This document shows positions 1-8,657 of a stretch of DNA of 40,119 bases, piece after piece (the stretch's first letter is position 1; each line of letters begins with the position of its first letter). This DNA comes from Planctomycetaceae bacterium (GTDB lineage: Bacteria > Planctomycetota > Planctomycetia > Planctomycetales > Planctomycetaceae), in contig OMIV01000381.1 in NCBI GenBank assembly GCA_900299185.1, positions 1 to 40,119 on the forward strand. The letters run 5' to 3'. A program made the translations under genes and the position numbers. Under the pieces are notes generated by a model that saw only the letters and a list, made by a program, of their open reading frames with translations, was not told the origin of the DNA and did not search any database.

Positions 1-1679
1 GAATTGACGTCCTCAACGGCGAAAACGGCACTGACCGCTTCGACGCCATCGCGTTGGCTGATGAATCGATCGTCCTCTCGAATACCAGAGTCGTCGTAGA
101 TACTGTCACAACGACCTTCTCTAACATTGAAGAATTCCAGCTCACCGGTAGCAACGATGGCAACTTGATCGACGCCAGCCGCTACTCGGTAGGTTCTGTC
201 ACCATCTACGGTAACGGCGGAAATGACACGCTCATTGGCAGCACGTCAAACGACTTGATCTTTGGCGGCGATGGCGTAGACGTCATCACCGGCCAAGGCG
301 GTGCTGATACCATCAATGGCGGCAACGACCGCGACTTCCTGTATGGCGAAGCTGGGAACGACCTCATCCGTGGCGATGCCGGTAATGACTATATAGACGG
401 CGGCACCAACAACGACTCGATTGAAGGTGGCCTAGGCCAAGATGAAATCCACGGCGGAAACAATAATGACTCGCTCTACGGCTTCGCTGCGGACTTGTCA
501 TCGCCTCTGGCAATCCAAGATGGTGATGATTCCATCTTTGGCGAATCCGGAAATGACCTGTTGGTCGGCAACAACGGCAACGATGTCGAAGACGGTGGAC
601 TAGGCGACGACGTGATCTTCGGTGGCTCAGGTGCAGACACTCTGATCGCTGGAGTTGGCAATGACACGGTTGATGGTCAAGGAAACGCATTATCCAGCCT
701 ACTCGGCGTCGACGTTCTCCAGTTGCCGGATGGCGTCGTCGGAAATGACATTTACTCGATATCGTATACAGCTCCTAGAATTGTTATTAAGCGAACGAAT
801 CAGACCCCATTCACCGTATTGATGAAGCAAGTCGAGATTGTGCAACTCAACACAATGGGTGGTGATGACGTCGTAACAGTTGGGAGTTTGGCAGCAGCAA
901 CGACGGAAACCGTTCGATTTGAAATCAATCTTGGCGACGGTAACGACTCATTGGATGCCTCTGCGAGCAATCTGGCTAAGTTGTTCTGGTCAGTTCGCGG
1001 TGGTGCCGGAAACGATTCGATCCTCGGCGGTGCGGGCGTTGATGCCCTCTTCGGTGACGATGGGAACGACTTCATCTCTGCTGGACTCGCAGCGGATACT
1101 GTCTCTGGCGGTGCAGGTGACGACATCCTCTACGGTGGTAGCGGCGAGGACTCGGTCAATGGAGACGCCGGCAACGATGTGATTCGCGGTAATGGTGGCA
1201 AGGATACCCTGATCGGTGAAGCTGGTGACGACCGCATCTACGGCGATGCTGGCAACGACTCGATCCTGGGCGGCGATGGCTCAGATAAGCTGAGCGGCGG
1301 AACTGAAAACGATACCGTTGATGGTGGCAATCAAGATGACGTGGTCCGCGGCGATGAAGGCATCGACTACGTTGTCGGTGGCAATGGCAATGATACGGTA
1401 AGTGGTGGTGCTGGAAACGACCTCGTGACAGGCGGAGCAGGACGTGACTACGTCTTCGGCGATTCTGGTAACGACGTTGTCAAAGGCACGAACGATCCCG
1501 ACGTTGTCGTAGGTGGCGACGGAAATGATACTGTTGAAGGTAACGGTGGCTTCGACACACTGACGGGCGGCAACGGCAGCGGAGATGCTCCAGATGCCGG
1601 AGATCGAATTGGCGAAGTTACGGAAATCGATAATGCCTTCGTGATTGCTCGCAGCATTCTCGACCGCTTGTTGTTCTAA
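1..1679 (+). CDS. RTX (hemolysin-type) calcium-binding repeat protein, 3' part; 5' end outside window
   Basis: The frame is open from the first bases of the window (codons from position 3), so this is the C-terminal part of a longer protein; the TTG at 54 need not be the start. It carries dozens of nine-residue RTX repeats of the type GGxGxDxUx (for example GGAGNDSIL and GGDGNDTVE), which in known families bind calcium in a parallel beta-roll. The repeats come in two blocks (about residues 50-210 and 300-525 counted from position 54), split by a non-repeat segment of about 80 residues. The protein ends in a short hydrophobic tail (ILDRLLF) after the last repeat. Such proteins are usually secreted and sit at the cell surface. 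The enzymatic or adhesive part, if any, would lie upstream. A strong terminator follows at 1700. The family call is certain; the specific role is unknown. Confidence 0.9.
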   Translation, partial: IDVLNGENGTDRFDAIALADESIVLSNTRVVVDTVTTTFSNIEEFQLTGSNDGNLIDASRYSVGSVTIYGNGGNDTLIGSTSNDLIFGGDGVDVITGQGGADTINGGNDRDFLYGEAGNDLIRGDAGNDYIDGGTNNDSIEGGLGQDEIHGGNNNDSLYGFAADLSSPLAIQDGDDSIFGESGNDLLVGNNGNDVEDGGLGDDVIFGGSGADTLIAGVGNDTVDGQGNALSSLLGVDVLQLPDGVVGNDIYSISYTAPRIVIKRTNQTPFTVLMKQVEIVQLNTMGGDDVVTVGSLAAATTETVRFEINLGDGNDSLDASASNLAKLFWSVRGGAGNDSILGGAGVDALFGDDGNDFISAGLAADTVSGGAGDDILYGGSGEDSVNGDAGNDVIRGNGGKDTLIGEAGDDRIYGDAGNDSILGGDGSDKLSGGTENDTVDGGNQDDVVRGDEGIDYVVGGNGNDTVSGGAGNDLVTGGAGRDYVFGDSGNDVVKGTNDPDVVVGGDGNDTVEGNGGFDTLTGGNGSGDAPDAGDRIGEVTEIDNAFVIARSILDRLLF

Positions 1680-1699
1680 TTGACTCCGTCTAGCAATAT

Positions 1700-1728
1700 G
1701 AAAGTGGCAGCATCTCGCTGCCACTTTC
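1700..1728 (+). terminator. Intrinsic-terminator-like hairpin after the RTX gene
   Basis: A perfect 12-bp inverted repeat (1700-1711 with 1717-1728) closes a 5-base loop 21 bases after the RTX stop codon. The right arm ends in CTTTC rather than a long T run, so termination strength is inferred from the stem. Confidence 0.7.
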
Positions 1729-1778
1729 CATTTCACGACCTGCGGTTTCTCATCTCGCTTACGTTTAAAGGGAATTGA

Positions 1779-2351
1779 TTGGTACTCTTAAACCGCATTT
1801 ATACGCGCGGCGGGGATCTCGGAGAGACTTCCTTAGGTGATGGAAGCCGAGTCCCGAAAAATCATCCTCGAATCATCGCGTATGGCGGTGTCGACGAACT
1901 GAATTCAATCCTTGGGATCGCCCGAACGGTGACGCTCCCTGAACCAATCGATGGATGGATTGGCCAAATTCAGAACGACCTATTCGACGTCGGGGCTGAC
2001 CTTTGCGTGCCAATCGAAGATGGCGAGAAAGCCAGTCAAAGGCTGCGAGTTTCCCCAGAACAAGTCGCCAAGCTGGAACACTGGATCGACGAAACCAACG
2101 AGTCGCTAGAACCGCTCACTAGCTTCGTTCTGCCCGGCGGATCTACGGCAGCAGCTTGGCTGCACTTAGCTCGAACGACGTGTCGACGAGTCGAAGTTGG
2201 TGTCTGGGATTTGATGGGGACAACCACGATCAATCCAGAGGTTGCCAAGTACCTGAATCGACTCTCCGACTTGCTATTCGTGCTAGCTCAATATGCGAAT
2301 GACAAGGGACGCCAAAGCGTACTTTGGATACCTGGGAAACATCGCCAATAA
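1779..2351 (+). CDS. Cob(I)yrinic acid a,c-diamide adenosyltransferase, PduO type
   Basis: This enzyme transfers the adenosyl group of ATP to cob(I)alamin to make coenzyme B12 in the cytoplasm. The 190-residue length fits the PduO-type family. The N-terminal ATP-binding signature is present (YTRGGDLGETSLGDGSRV, about residues 8-25), followed by AYGGVDELNS (34-43), LPGGSTAAAWLHLART (118-133) with the family Arg pair nearby (CRRVE), and NRLSDLLFVLAQ (160-171). The start is a TTG at 1779, five bases after AAAGGGA (1767-1773); no ATG lies in frame before the signature. The gene follows the RTX terminator and precedes a lyase of the methylisocitrate-lyase superfamily on the same strand, but no B12-dependent mutase lies in the window. 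The gene is often named pduO, cobO or MMAB-like; no symbol is assigned here. Confidence 0.93.
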   Translation: MVLLNRIYTRGGDLGETSLGDGSRVPKNHPRIIAYGGVDELNSILGIARTVTLPEPIDGWIGQIQNDLFDVGADLCVPIEDGEKASQRLRVSPEQVAKLEHWIDETNESLEPLTSFVLPGGSTAAAWLHLARTTCRRVEVGVWDLMGTTTINPEVAKYLNRLSDLLFVLAQYANDKGRQSVLWIPGKHRQ

Positions 2352-2513
2352 CTCCGCTGCGGCTTCACATCAGGTTTCGGATATTACACTGCTAGTGTTG
2401 TTCGATCCGCTTGGCTTTTTACGATTCGCCGCGCCGAGTTTCGTCATTATCAAGTGTGGCAAATCTGTAATGAGAGCCGCCTCGATTGTTTTCGACGGAA
2501 AGGATGAGCGACA

Positions 2514-3374
2514 GTGTCATCGCCAGACAAGAATCGTCGGCTCCGAGAGCTTCTGAAGCGACCGGGTATTATTCGATCGTTTGCACCGCATGATGTTTTC
2601 ACCGCTCGGATACTCGAAGACGCGGGCATCGAGCTTCTGTTCCTAGGGGGATTCGGAGTATCTGCCAGTGTCTTGGGTTATCCCGATGTTGGGCTAACAA
2701 CCCTCACAGAAATGGTCGAAGCTGTCCGACACATGAGTGAGCGACTCTCGGTGCCATTAATTGCTGATGGTGATACTGGCCACGGAGATCTTCACAACGT
2801 GGCGCGCACCGTTCGAAACTTCGAAGAGGCGGGTGCTTCTGGGATGTTGCTTGAGGATCAAGTTGCACCAAAACGATGTGGCCACTTCGCGGGGAAACAA
2901 GTTGTGCCCGTCGAGCAAATGGTCGCGAAGCTAAAAGTCGCACTCGACACTCGGCGAGATTCGAACTTCGTCATCATTGCTCGCACTGATGTGAGAGCGC
3001 TGGAAGGGCTCGATGCAGCGATCGAACGAGCTGTGCGATTCGGAGAACTCGGAGCCGACATTTGTTTTGTTGAAGCGCCTCAGTCTCGTGAGGAGTTAGC
3101 CCGAGTCGCACTTGAAGTCCCATTTCCGCAATTGGCAAACATGTTGCCTGGAGGTCTGACTCCGATCTTGTCAGCAACCGAACTGGAACAACTGGGCTTC
3201 AAAATCGTAGTGGATCCAGTCGGAACTCTTCTCGCGACAGGTCACGTCGTGCGCCGTCTCGCGAAGGCCATGTTGAACGACGGACGGGTAGATCACATGC
3301 AGAACGAAATGCTCTCCTTCGGCGAAGTGAAACAATTGCTGGGGTTGTCGGAGATTGAGCAGGCTCGGCTCTGA
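2514..3374 (+). CDS. Isocitrate lyase/PEP mutase superfamily lyase (methylisocitrate-lyase-like)
   Basis: A 286-residue TIM-barrel enzyme of the isocitrate lyase/PEP mutase superfamily, which cleaves or forms C-C or C-P bonds next to a carboxylate using Mg2+. Visible motifs are ADGDTGHGD (residues 84-92, metal-binding Asp), EDQ (114-116), KRCGH (120-124) with the catalytic Cys122, and IARTD (155-159). The KRCGH Cys favours a lyase (2-methylisocitrate, 2,3-dimethylmalate or oxaloacetate cleavage) over a phosphonopyruvate mutase; the exact substrate cannot be read from sequence. The start is a GTG at 2514 with GGAAAGGA at 2497-2504, nine bases upstream. The neighbouring adenosyltransferase raises a weak possibility of a link to propionate metabolism, but 2-methylcitrate synthase and dehydratase are absent here. 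Confidence 0.88.
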   Translation: MSSPDKNRRLRELLKRPGIIRSFAPHDVFTARILEDAGIELLFLGGFGVSASVLGYPDVGLTTLTEMVEAVRHMSERLSVPLIADGDTGHGDLHNVARTVRNFEEAGASGMLLEDQVAPKRCGHFAGKQVVPVEQMVAKLKVALDTRRDSNFVIIARTDVRALEGLDAAIERAVRFGELGADICFVEAPQSREELARVALEVPFPQLANMLPGGLTPILSATELEQLGFKIVVDPVGTLLATGHVVRRLAKAMLNDGRVDHMQNEMLSFGEVKQLLGLSEIEQARL

Positions 3375-3522
3375 ATGCAGCCCCATTCATTCGCGACACT
3401 TTCAGTGGCCGTATCCCGAATGAAATCGTTGACCGACTTCTTAAGTTGTGAATGCCGACAAACACTCCACTTGATCGCGACATAGATCAGCGCCAGCAGC
3501 TAAGCATTTGAGAGAGATTCTT

Positions 3523-4983
3523 ATGACACTCATGCTCGGGATCGATCTGGGCACGACCAAAACTACGGCCATCGCGGTTGATGCTCAATCGGGGTCGATC
3601 GTCGCTCAGGCCACATCCCCCACCAGCCAAAATACTGCGACACCGCGCGATCAAGAGCGTGGACGCAGCGAGTTCGATGTCATCAGTCTCACTCAAGCGG
3701 GCATCGAATGTTTGCGTGGAGTGGTGCAGCGACTTGGAAGTCGAGTTCGAGAAGTAGTCGGCCTCGGCATCACTGGTCAGCAGCATGGCTCCGTTATTGT
3801 CGATCGTCAGCGTCGTCCGCTCACTCCGTTTATCAATTGGCAAGATCAGCGAGGCAACGACCTTGATGAGAGCGGACGATCTTGGGTCGAAAAAGCCAAT
3901 GAAAGAATCGATGAAGAGACGGCAAGGCGTTCTGGTTGTCGACTAAGAACCGGCTTCATGGGCACGACTCTTTACTGGCTGCGAGAGACCAATCAGCTTC
4001 CAGCCGACGGCCGCGCCTGCTTTTTGATGGACTATTTCGCCAATGAGCTGACCGACGGACCGCTTTTGACGGATCCCAGTTGTGCGGGATCAGCAGGTGT
4101 TTTCGATGTCCCGACTCGCGACTGGAGCGAGGCTGCTCTGAGTGCGATGGGATTAGAACGAGTTCAGTTCCCTCAAGTGCGAGAAGCGAACAAGGTCGTT
4201 GGGCGATTAACCGACCGCGCTTCCCAATCAACGGGGTTGCCATCCGGCATGCCGGTCTTTGTTCCAATCGGCGACCATCAGGCGTGTTTCTTGGGGAGCG
4301 TGGCAGATCGGTTCGAGAGCGTCCTCTTAAACGTGGGCACGGGAGCTCAAGTCGCCGTCTTCACTCCACAATGCGACTACAGGTTTCCGATTGAACTCAG
4401 ACCGTTCCCGATCAGCGGCAACCTACTGTCATTCGTGGGCTTAAGTGGCGGATGGTCATTTCAAGTTGTGGAACGATTCTTCCGGCTCATCGGCGAGCAA
4501 CTCTTTGGACAGAAGATTGAAGGAACGCTCTATTCGCAACTCACGAAATTGGCGTCTCAAGAATCGCCCGGCAGCGCGGGTATGTCGCTGTTGCCGACAT
4601 TCTCTGGCACTCGAGCAAACCCTCATAAGCGAGGTGCGTTATCAGGGATCTCGGCTCGCAGTTTGACCCCAGGCAACCTCGTGCGTTCATTGCTTGAAGG
4701 CATGGCTAATGACTATCGCCAAGCTTACGAACTGATTTGTTCGGTCACCGGAAAGAAGCAATCAAGACTCGTGACTGCGGGCAACGGGCTGCGAGAGAAT
4801 CAGTTGCTGTCGTCGATCGTCGAAAACGAAATGCAGCTCGTTCCCGTAGCAACTAAGCATCGTGAAGAAGCCGCGTTCGGAGCAGCGTTGATCGCTGGTG
4901 TCGGAGCGCAGGTCTTCGAAGATCTGCACGCTGCCGGGCGATTGGTGCAATATGCCGACGTCTCACCTTCAGAAACGAAATGA
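3523..4983 (+). CDS. FGGY-family carbohydrate kinase, sedoheptulokinase-like
   Basis: A 486-residue cytoplasmic sugar kinase of the FGGY fold. The N-terminal phosphate-binding signature GIDLGTTKT is at residues 6-14, GITGQQHG at 82-89, INWQDQRG at 104-111, the catalytic-base motif GDHQ at 250-253 (Asp251), and a C-terminal adenosine-motif region (TAGNGLRENQLL, then EEAAFGAALIAG). From memory, the spacing and wording of GQxHG, WQD, GDxQA, LNVGTGAQ and the C-terminal block resemble human sedoheptulokinase (SHPK) more than xylulokinase; this is recalled similarity, not a computed alignment. Automatic annotation may call it xylulokinase. ATG 3523 is chosen because AGAGAGA lies six bases upstream; a TTG at 3508 would add five residues. 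The kinase faces a KDG kinase gene in convergent orientation. Confidence 0.88.
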   Translation: MTLMLGIDLGTTKTTAIAVDAQSGSIVAQATSPTSQNTATPRDQERGRSEFDVISLTQAGIECLRGVVQRLGSRVREVVGLGITGQQHGSVIVDRQRRPLTPFINWQDQRGNDLDESGRSWVEKANERIDEETARRSGCRLRTGFMGTTLYWLRETNQLPADGRACFLMDYFANELTDGPLLTDPSCAGSAGVFDVPTRDWSEAALSAMGLERVQFPQVREANKVVGRLTDRASQSTGLPSGMPVFVPIGDHQACFLGSVADRFESVLLNVGTGAQVAVFTPQCDYRFPIELRPFPISGNLLSFVGLSGGWSFQVVERFFRLIGEQLFGQKIEGTLYSQLTKLASQESPGSAGMSLLPTFSGTRANPHKRGALSGISARSLTPGNLVRSLLEGMANDYRQAYELICSVTGKKQSRLVTAGNGLRENQLLSSIVENEMQLVPVATKHREEAAFGAALIAGVGAQVFEDLHAAGRLVQYADVSPSETK

Positions 4984-5002
4984 GCCCACCTTGCTCGGGC
5001 TC
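4982..5002. terminator. Short hairpin between convergent kinase genes
   Basis: A 6-bp inverted repeat (4982-4987 with 4997-5002) directly overlaps the FGGY kinase stop codon and lies between the two convergent kinase genes. There is no clear T tract, so it is only a weak terminator candidate. Confidence 0.3.
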
Positions 5003-5049
5003 TTCAGCCAAGCAATGTGAGCTCAGACGATGGTCTATTGCGTTCTCAG

Positions 5050-6141
5050 TTAGCGCTGCACGCGGCCTGATCCGCTGCCCTTCATGAGCGCTTCAATTTC
5101 TTGGCGCGTCGAATAGTTGAAGTCGCCCTTGATACTGTGCTTCAGGCAGCTCGCCGCAACGGCATATCGCAGGGCTGTTCCCGGCTCTGCGAGTTCCGGA
5201 GTGTTCAGCGCGAAGACCAAGCCGCCGGCGAACGAATCTCCGGCACCAACTCGATCGACGATGTGTGTGATTTGATACGGCGAATACTTGCCTTCGCCAT
5301 TCAGCGGGGCAAAGTGAGCCTGGTTACTGGCGACGTCATACAGCATCGCTCCCCAGTTGTTGTGACTCGCCGAGATACTCTCTCGCAAAGTGATCGCAAC
5401 CTTCGAAACGTTCGGGTATCGCTTCACGATCTCTTGCGCGACATGCACATAACCAGCGGTGTTGATCTGCCCGGCATCAATGTTGGAAGACGGATCAGAA
5501 ATGCCGAGCGTCATTTCGGCGTCTTCCTCATTGGCGATCACGACATCAACGAACTCGACCATTTGCCCAATGACTCGCTTGGCAAGTTCCACCGGTTTAG
5601 TTCCCGGCTCCCAATTCCAAAGCTTCTTGCGGAAGTTCAGATCGCACGAAACGGTCAAGCCTTTCGCTTTCGCAGCCTTGACTGCTGCCATCGCAGAGTC
5701 AGCCGCCGCCTTACTGATCGCTGGGGTGATGCCCGTGATGTGCAACCAATTTGCGTCGCGAAACGCTTCGTCCCAGTGATAGGTCTCAGGACCCGCCAAC
5801 GAAATCGAAGATCCCTCGCGGTCGTAGATCACCGTACCGCCGCGTTGGTTGGCTCCCGTCTCGACGAAGTAGATGCCAAATCGTCCCTGCTTGGTGCGAC
5901 GAACCAACCGACTATCGACACCAAACTTGCCGAGTTCTTGCTCCAACGCATCGGTGATTGGGTTGTCGGGCAGGGCGGTCAGATAGGCCGCTTGCCCACC
6001 TTGAAAAGCGACAGAGACCGCAACGTTCAATTCGCCACCACCAAAGGTCGCTTCCAGCCGACCGGGTATCACTTGGCGGACTCGCAGGTTCTCTTCGGGA
6101 CACAGCCGTAACATCACTTCGCCGAAGGTCACAATTCGCAT
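5050..6141 (-). CDS. kdgK: 2-dehydro-3-deoxygluconokinase (PfkB-family sugar kinase)
   Basis: A 363-residue ribokinase/PfkB-family kinase that most likely phosphorylates 2-keto-3-deoxygluconate to KDPG, the entry of uronate and pectin breakdown products into the Entner-Doudoroff route. The N-terminus MRIVTFGEVMLRL, FGGGELNVAVSVA (residues 33-45) with substrate-binding Gly and Asn, and the C-terminal DRVGAGDSFAGGL (296-308), with the catalytic Asp in GAGD, are all visible. The long insert around residues 100-135 and overall length match KDG kinases better than ribokinase or fructokinase. ATG 6141 is preceded by AAGAGG eight bases upstream. No aldolase or uronate isomerase is adjacent, so substrate assignment rests on family resemblance. 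Confidence 0.88.
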   Translation of the reverse strand: MRIVTFGEVMLRLCPEENLRVRQVIPGRLEATFGGGELNVAVSVAFQGGQAAYLTALPDNPITDALEQELGKFGVDSRLVRRTKQGRFGIYFVETGANQRGGTVIYDREGSSISLAGPETYHWDEAFRDANWLHITGITPAISKAAADSAMAAVKAAKAKGLTVSCDLNFRKKLWNWEPGTKPVELAKRVIGQMVEFVDVVIANEEDAEMTLGISDPSSNIDAGQINTAGYVHVAQEIVKRYPNVSKVAITLRESISASHNNWGAMLYDVASNQAHFAPLNGEGKYSPYQITHIVDRVGAGDSFAGGLVFALNTPELAEPGTALRYAVAASCLKHSIKGDFNYSTRQEIEALMKGSGSGRVQR

Positions 6142-6319
6142 GGGATTAGCCTCTTAGGAGTTACGTCGACGCAGCGGCTCTACGTTCAAGCCGAATTTGG
6201 TGGCATCTTCCCGACTTTTCAAAGAGGACCGAAGCGATCAGCCGGGACGATTCCGGTGAATCTTCGAAAATAAATCAGAATCCACCGCCGCAAGTGGGCT
6301 CTTTTCCGAATCTCTTAGG

Positions 6320-6576
6320 TGAGTACTACACAGAGCCTGTCGACTTGTGTGGTCATGGCCTTGCTGATGCTCTCGTGACGACTCTTGAGCAGAGTCGCCT
6401 TTGCCCCGAGGGTTCAACAAGTCTCCTCGGGAGCTTTCTATTGGCTGGGGTGTGTGGTGTGTCTCTGCCCTCAAATTGGTACGCCGCCCCCAGCCAATGG
6501 ATGTTCGCTTTGACAACTTGGTAGATCAGAGTTTCGAACCCGATGGCGCGCGGGCCCGCCATCGGGTTTCTTTTTG
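6320..6576 (+). ncRNA. Candidate structured non-coding RNA with intrinsic terminator
   Basis: The 556-base spacer between kdgK (-) and the Gfo/Idh gene (-) has no credible gene, but reads on the plus strand as a compact folded RNA. Seen directly: a 7-bp hairpin (6379-6385/6391-6397), a 7-bp hairpin (6405-6411/6425-6431), an 11-bp perfect arm pair (6440-6450/6488-6498) enclosing 37 bases, and a 12-bp GC-rich terminator stem (6537-6548/6557-6568) followed by TTTTT at 6571-6575. A weaker closing helix could join CTAC 6326-6329 with GTAG 6521-6524 and TGTC 6338-6341 with GACA 6512-6515. I looked for tmRNA, SRP RNA, RNase P and 6S hallmarks and found none. The 5' end is a guess; no clear promoter is visible. 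It is transcribed opposite to both flanking genes. Confidence 0.5.
6537..6575 (+). terminator. Strong intrinsic terminator of the candidate RNA
   Basis: A perfect 12-bp stem (6537-6548 with 6557-6568) with an 8-base GC-rich loop is followed within two bases by five T residues on the plus strand. The minus side lacks a T run, so it works for plus-strand transcription, where no protein gene ends nearby. Confidence 0.8.
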
Positions 6577-6640
6577 GCTTCAGACAATCTCGATCTAATG
6601 CTCTTCGAGACTTTGCACGCGACGAACTTAGTTCAATGAA

Positions 6641-6670
6641 AAAGGCGGACTGCATTCACAGTCCGCCTTT
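6641..6670 (-). terminator. Intrinsic terminator downstream of the Gfo/Idh gene
   Basis: A perfect 11-bp stem (6641-6651 with 6660-6670) and 8-base loop lie 28 bases past the stop of the minus-strand oxidoreductase. The minus strand continues into a T run (A residues at 6639-6643 on plus). A TTTTT at 6673-6677 on plus makes it potentially bidirectional. Confidence 0.75.
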
Positions 6671-6697
6671 CCTTTTTACTGATCGCCCCGAAGCAGA

Positions 6698-8068
6698 CTA
6701 GAGGCTGACGTTGATCTCATAGCCCTTGCGCTGCTCGCGACCTTGCCACACGTTGAGCGCTTTGTCGTTCGTGATCTGCTCGGTCTTCGGATCCCATTCG
6801 AGCGTCTTGTCCAATCGAATGGCGATGTTCGCCAGATGGCACGTCGTCATCGCTCGATGGTGCGACCACACGTCGCTGATCGGCTTCTCGCGAGTCTTTA
6901 CGCACTCCATGAAGTTCTTCATGTGCGATTCGGGCTTCTTACCGCCATAGACCTTCTCGATCGCGCCGTCGGGCAGCGGCTTATCTTTGAGTGCCTCGAT
7001 CGGACCGCCCTTGATCGCGCCGCGGCTGACATGAAAGCGGCCTTCGGTGCCTTCGAAGAGAATGCCATTGCCGTCTTTCGAGTTGCTGACGATGTGCATC
7101 TCGATGCCTTCCGCGAAGTTGGCTTGCACATGGAACTTGTCAGCGGCGTTGTAGCGGTCGTCTTGCACCGGCATGCCGTTCTTGAACTCGACGGGATGAT
7201 GATGCTCGACGGGAATGACTTTGATCGGCCCGTCTTGTCCGATCGCCCATGACGCGATGTCGACGTGATGCGCACCCCAGTCGGTCATCTTTCCGCCCGA
7301 GTACTCGTACCACCAACGGAACTCGTAGTGGCAACGGCTATTGCCCCAGCGTCCGCCTTCTTTGAAGCGGAAGTCGACGAGCGGAGCTTGCCCGAGCCAC
7401 TTCTCCCAATTGAGTCCCTTCGGCACGTCGGCCTTCGGGATCTCGCCGCACGTCGGAGCCCCGCCGATATCGCATGTCGCCTTCAGCAACTTGCCGATGC
7501 GGCCTTCGCGAATCAGAGCAACCGCTTGAATGAAGCGTTGCCCCATCTCGCTGCGTTGCTGAGTTCCGACCTGAAAGACGCGCTTCGTCTCATTGAGCAC
7601 TTTGACGATCTGCTTGCCTTCGTTGATCGTCAGCGTGAGCGGCTTCTCGCAGTAGATATCCTTTCCGGCCTGCATCGCTTCGATGGCAATCTTCGAGTGC
7701 CAATGGTCGGGAGTAACAATTGTGACAATGTCGATGTCTTTGCGATCAAGGATCTTGCGATAGTCATCGTAGGTGTCGATCGAGCGATTGACGCCCTTCT
7801 TCGTCTGCGCGTCGGTGCAAATCTTCTTACCTTCTTCGACGTGATTGGCATCGACGTCACAGCACGCAACGACATCGCCGAAGTTCATCGCGCCGCCGAT
7901 GACTTGCTTCCAACGATCGCCGGTGCCGATCGAGCCGATCAGCGGCCGCTCATTGGCGCTTTGAAAGCCGTGCGCAATCGGCTGCGAACTGGTGAACCAA
8001 TACGGCATCGTGGCGCCAGCCAACGCGGCGGTGCCCATAAACTGGCGACGGTTTTGACGAGTACTCAC
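6698..8068 (-). CDS. Tat-exported Gfo/Idh/MocA-family oxidoreductase
   Basis: A 456-residue NAD(P)-dependent oxidoreductase of the Gfo/Idh/MocA family. The N-terminus is a twin-arginine signal (NRRQFMG, residues 6-12, then a hydrophobic stretch), so export in folded form is expected, as is common for planctomycete members. The dinucleotide-binding region GSIGTGDRW (45-53) and the hallmark EKP motif (141-143, CEKPLTL) are present, as is a [13 protein letters not shown] motif (DWGAHH is typical of the exported subgroup). The start is taken as GTG 8068 because AAGGAG stands seven bases upstream and the Tat motif follows at once; the frame stays open to 8170 but that extension has no signal-like character. 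Substrate unknown, probably a sugar or sugar derivative. Confidence 0.9.
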   Translation of the reverse strand: MSTRQNRRQFMGTAALAGATMPYWFTSSQPIAHGFQSANERPLIGSIGTGDRWKQVIGGAMNFGDVVACCDVDANHVEEGKKICTDAQTKKGVNRSIDTYDDYRKILDRKDIDIVTIVTPDHWHSKIAIEAMQAGKDIYCEKPLTLTINEGKQIVKVLNETKRVFQVGTQQRSEMGQRFIQAVALIREGRIGKLLKATCDIGGAPTCGEIPKADVPKGLNWEKWLGQAPLVDFRFKEGGRWGNSRCHYEFRWWYEYSGGKMTDWGAHHVDIASWAIGQDGPIKVIPVEHHHPVEFKNGMPVQDDRYNAADKFHVQANFAEGIEMHIVSNSKDGNGILFEGTEGRFHVSRGAIKGGPIEALKDKPLPDGAIEKVYGGKKPESHMKNFMECVKTREKPISDVWSHHRAMTTCHLANIAIRLDKTLEWDPKTEQITNDKALNVWQGREQRKGYEINVSL

Positions 8069-8657
8069 AGTCGGACTCCTTGTCGAAACAGAAAGAGAAA
8101 TGGCCCAATTTGAGGCGCATGAGAATGCGGCTCGCAGCATGCGAACTAAGGAGTCTAGGACGATCGTCAACAGCTCGTCGATCGTCGCCGTGATCGGCTA
8201 CTTGGGCGCGAAAAAGTCTGACTAACGACTATTGAGTTCATCAGACAAAAGTAAAAGTGCGGTTGAAGGCTTCGAAGAATGGCACCTAACACAAGGGAAT
8301 GTGGTGCTTCAGAGCTTTAACACAAAATCAAAGAGATGCTGGAAACTGAGATTGACGCCGTTAGCATTCGCCGCCGCTGAGGGATAGCGGATGTCGCTAA
8401 TTGGGAATTGGCGGCCGCTGACAGCAAGAAGTTGATGATTGGCCAACGTCATTCATGGCCACTGTGAATCGAAGGAACGATTCGCTCATGCGGAAAGGAC
8501 TCCGCGGTAACACGTCGCTTAATGAACGTGTTTCCGATGAGAACTTCTCGTCGTGCTGATCGCCCCCATTCGAGTCACCGTGCTATGGCAGTGTCGTGTC
8601 GCGGCCCCATCGGCTTCAGGGAGATTCGATCGCTTATTCGAGGGAAAGGAATCCAGT
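8069..8657. other. 589-base divergent spacer with a run of hairpins (candidate leader or small RNA)
   Basis: There is no convincing gene here. On the plus strand, six short inverted repeats follow one another: 8374-8378/8386-8390 (5 bp), 8441-8445/8456-8460 (5 bp), 8466-8471/8478-8483 (6 bp), 8490-8494/8501-8505 (5 bp), 8509-8515/8526-8532 (7 bp) and 8536-8541/8547-8552 (6 bp with one G-T pair). The last four are almost contiguous over 87 bases and end about 105 bases before the next start codon. No terminator T run follows. This could be a structured leader of the amidotransferase-like gene or a small RNA; each hairpin alone is short enough to occur by chance. Confidence 0.35.

Noticed and set aside
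250-1560. Regular nine-residue repetition in the RTX gene considered as a possible DNA repeat array
   Set aside because: The periodicity is at protein level (GGxGxD) with diverged codons, and is fully explained by the calcium-binding repeats.
6528-6560. TTCGAAC, resembling a tRNA T-loop, before the terminator in the structured RNA candidate
   Set aside because: No acceptor stem, D-arm or CCA end can be built around it, and no tmRNA tag-like peptide frame is near.
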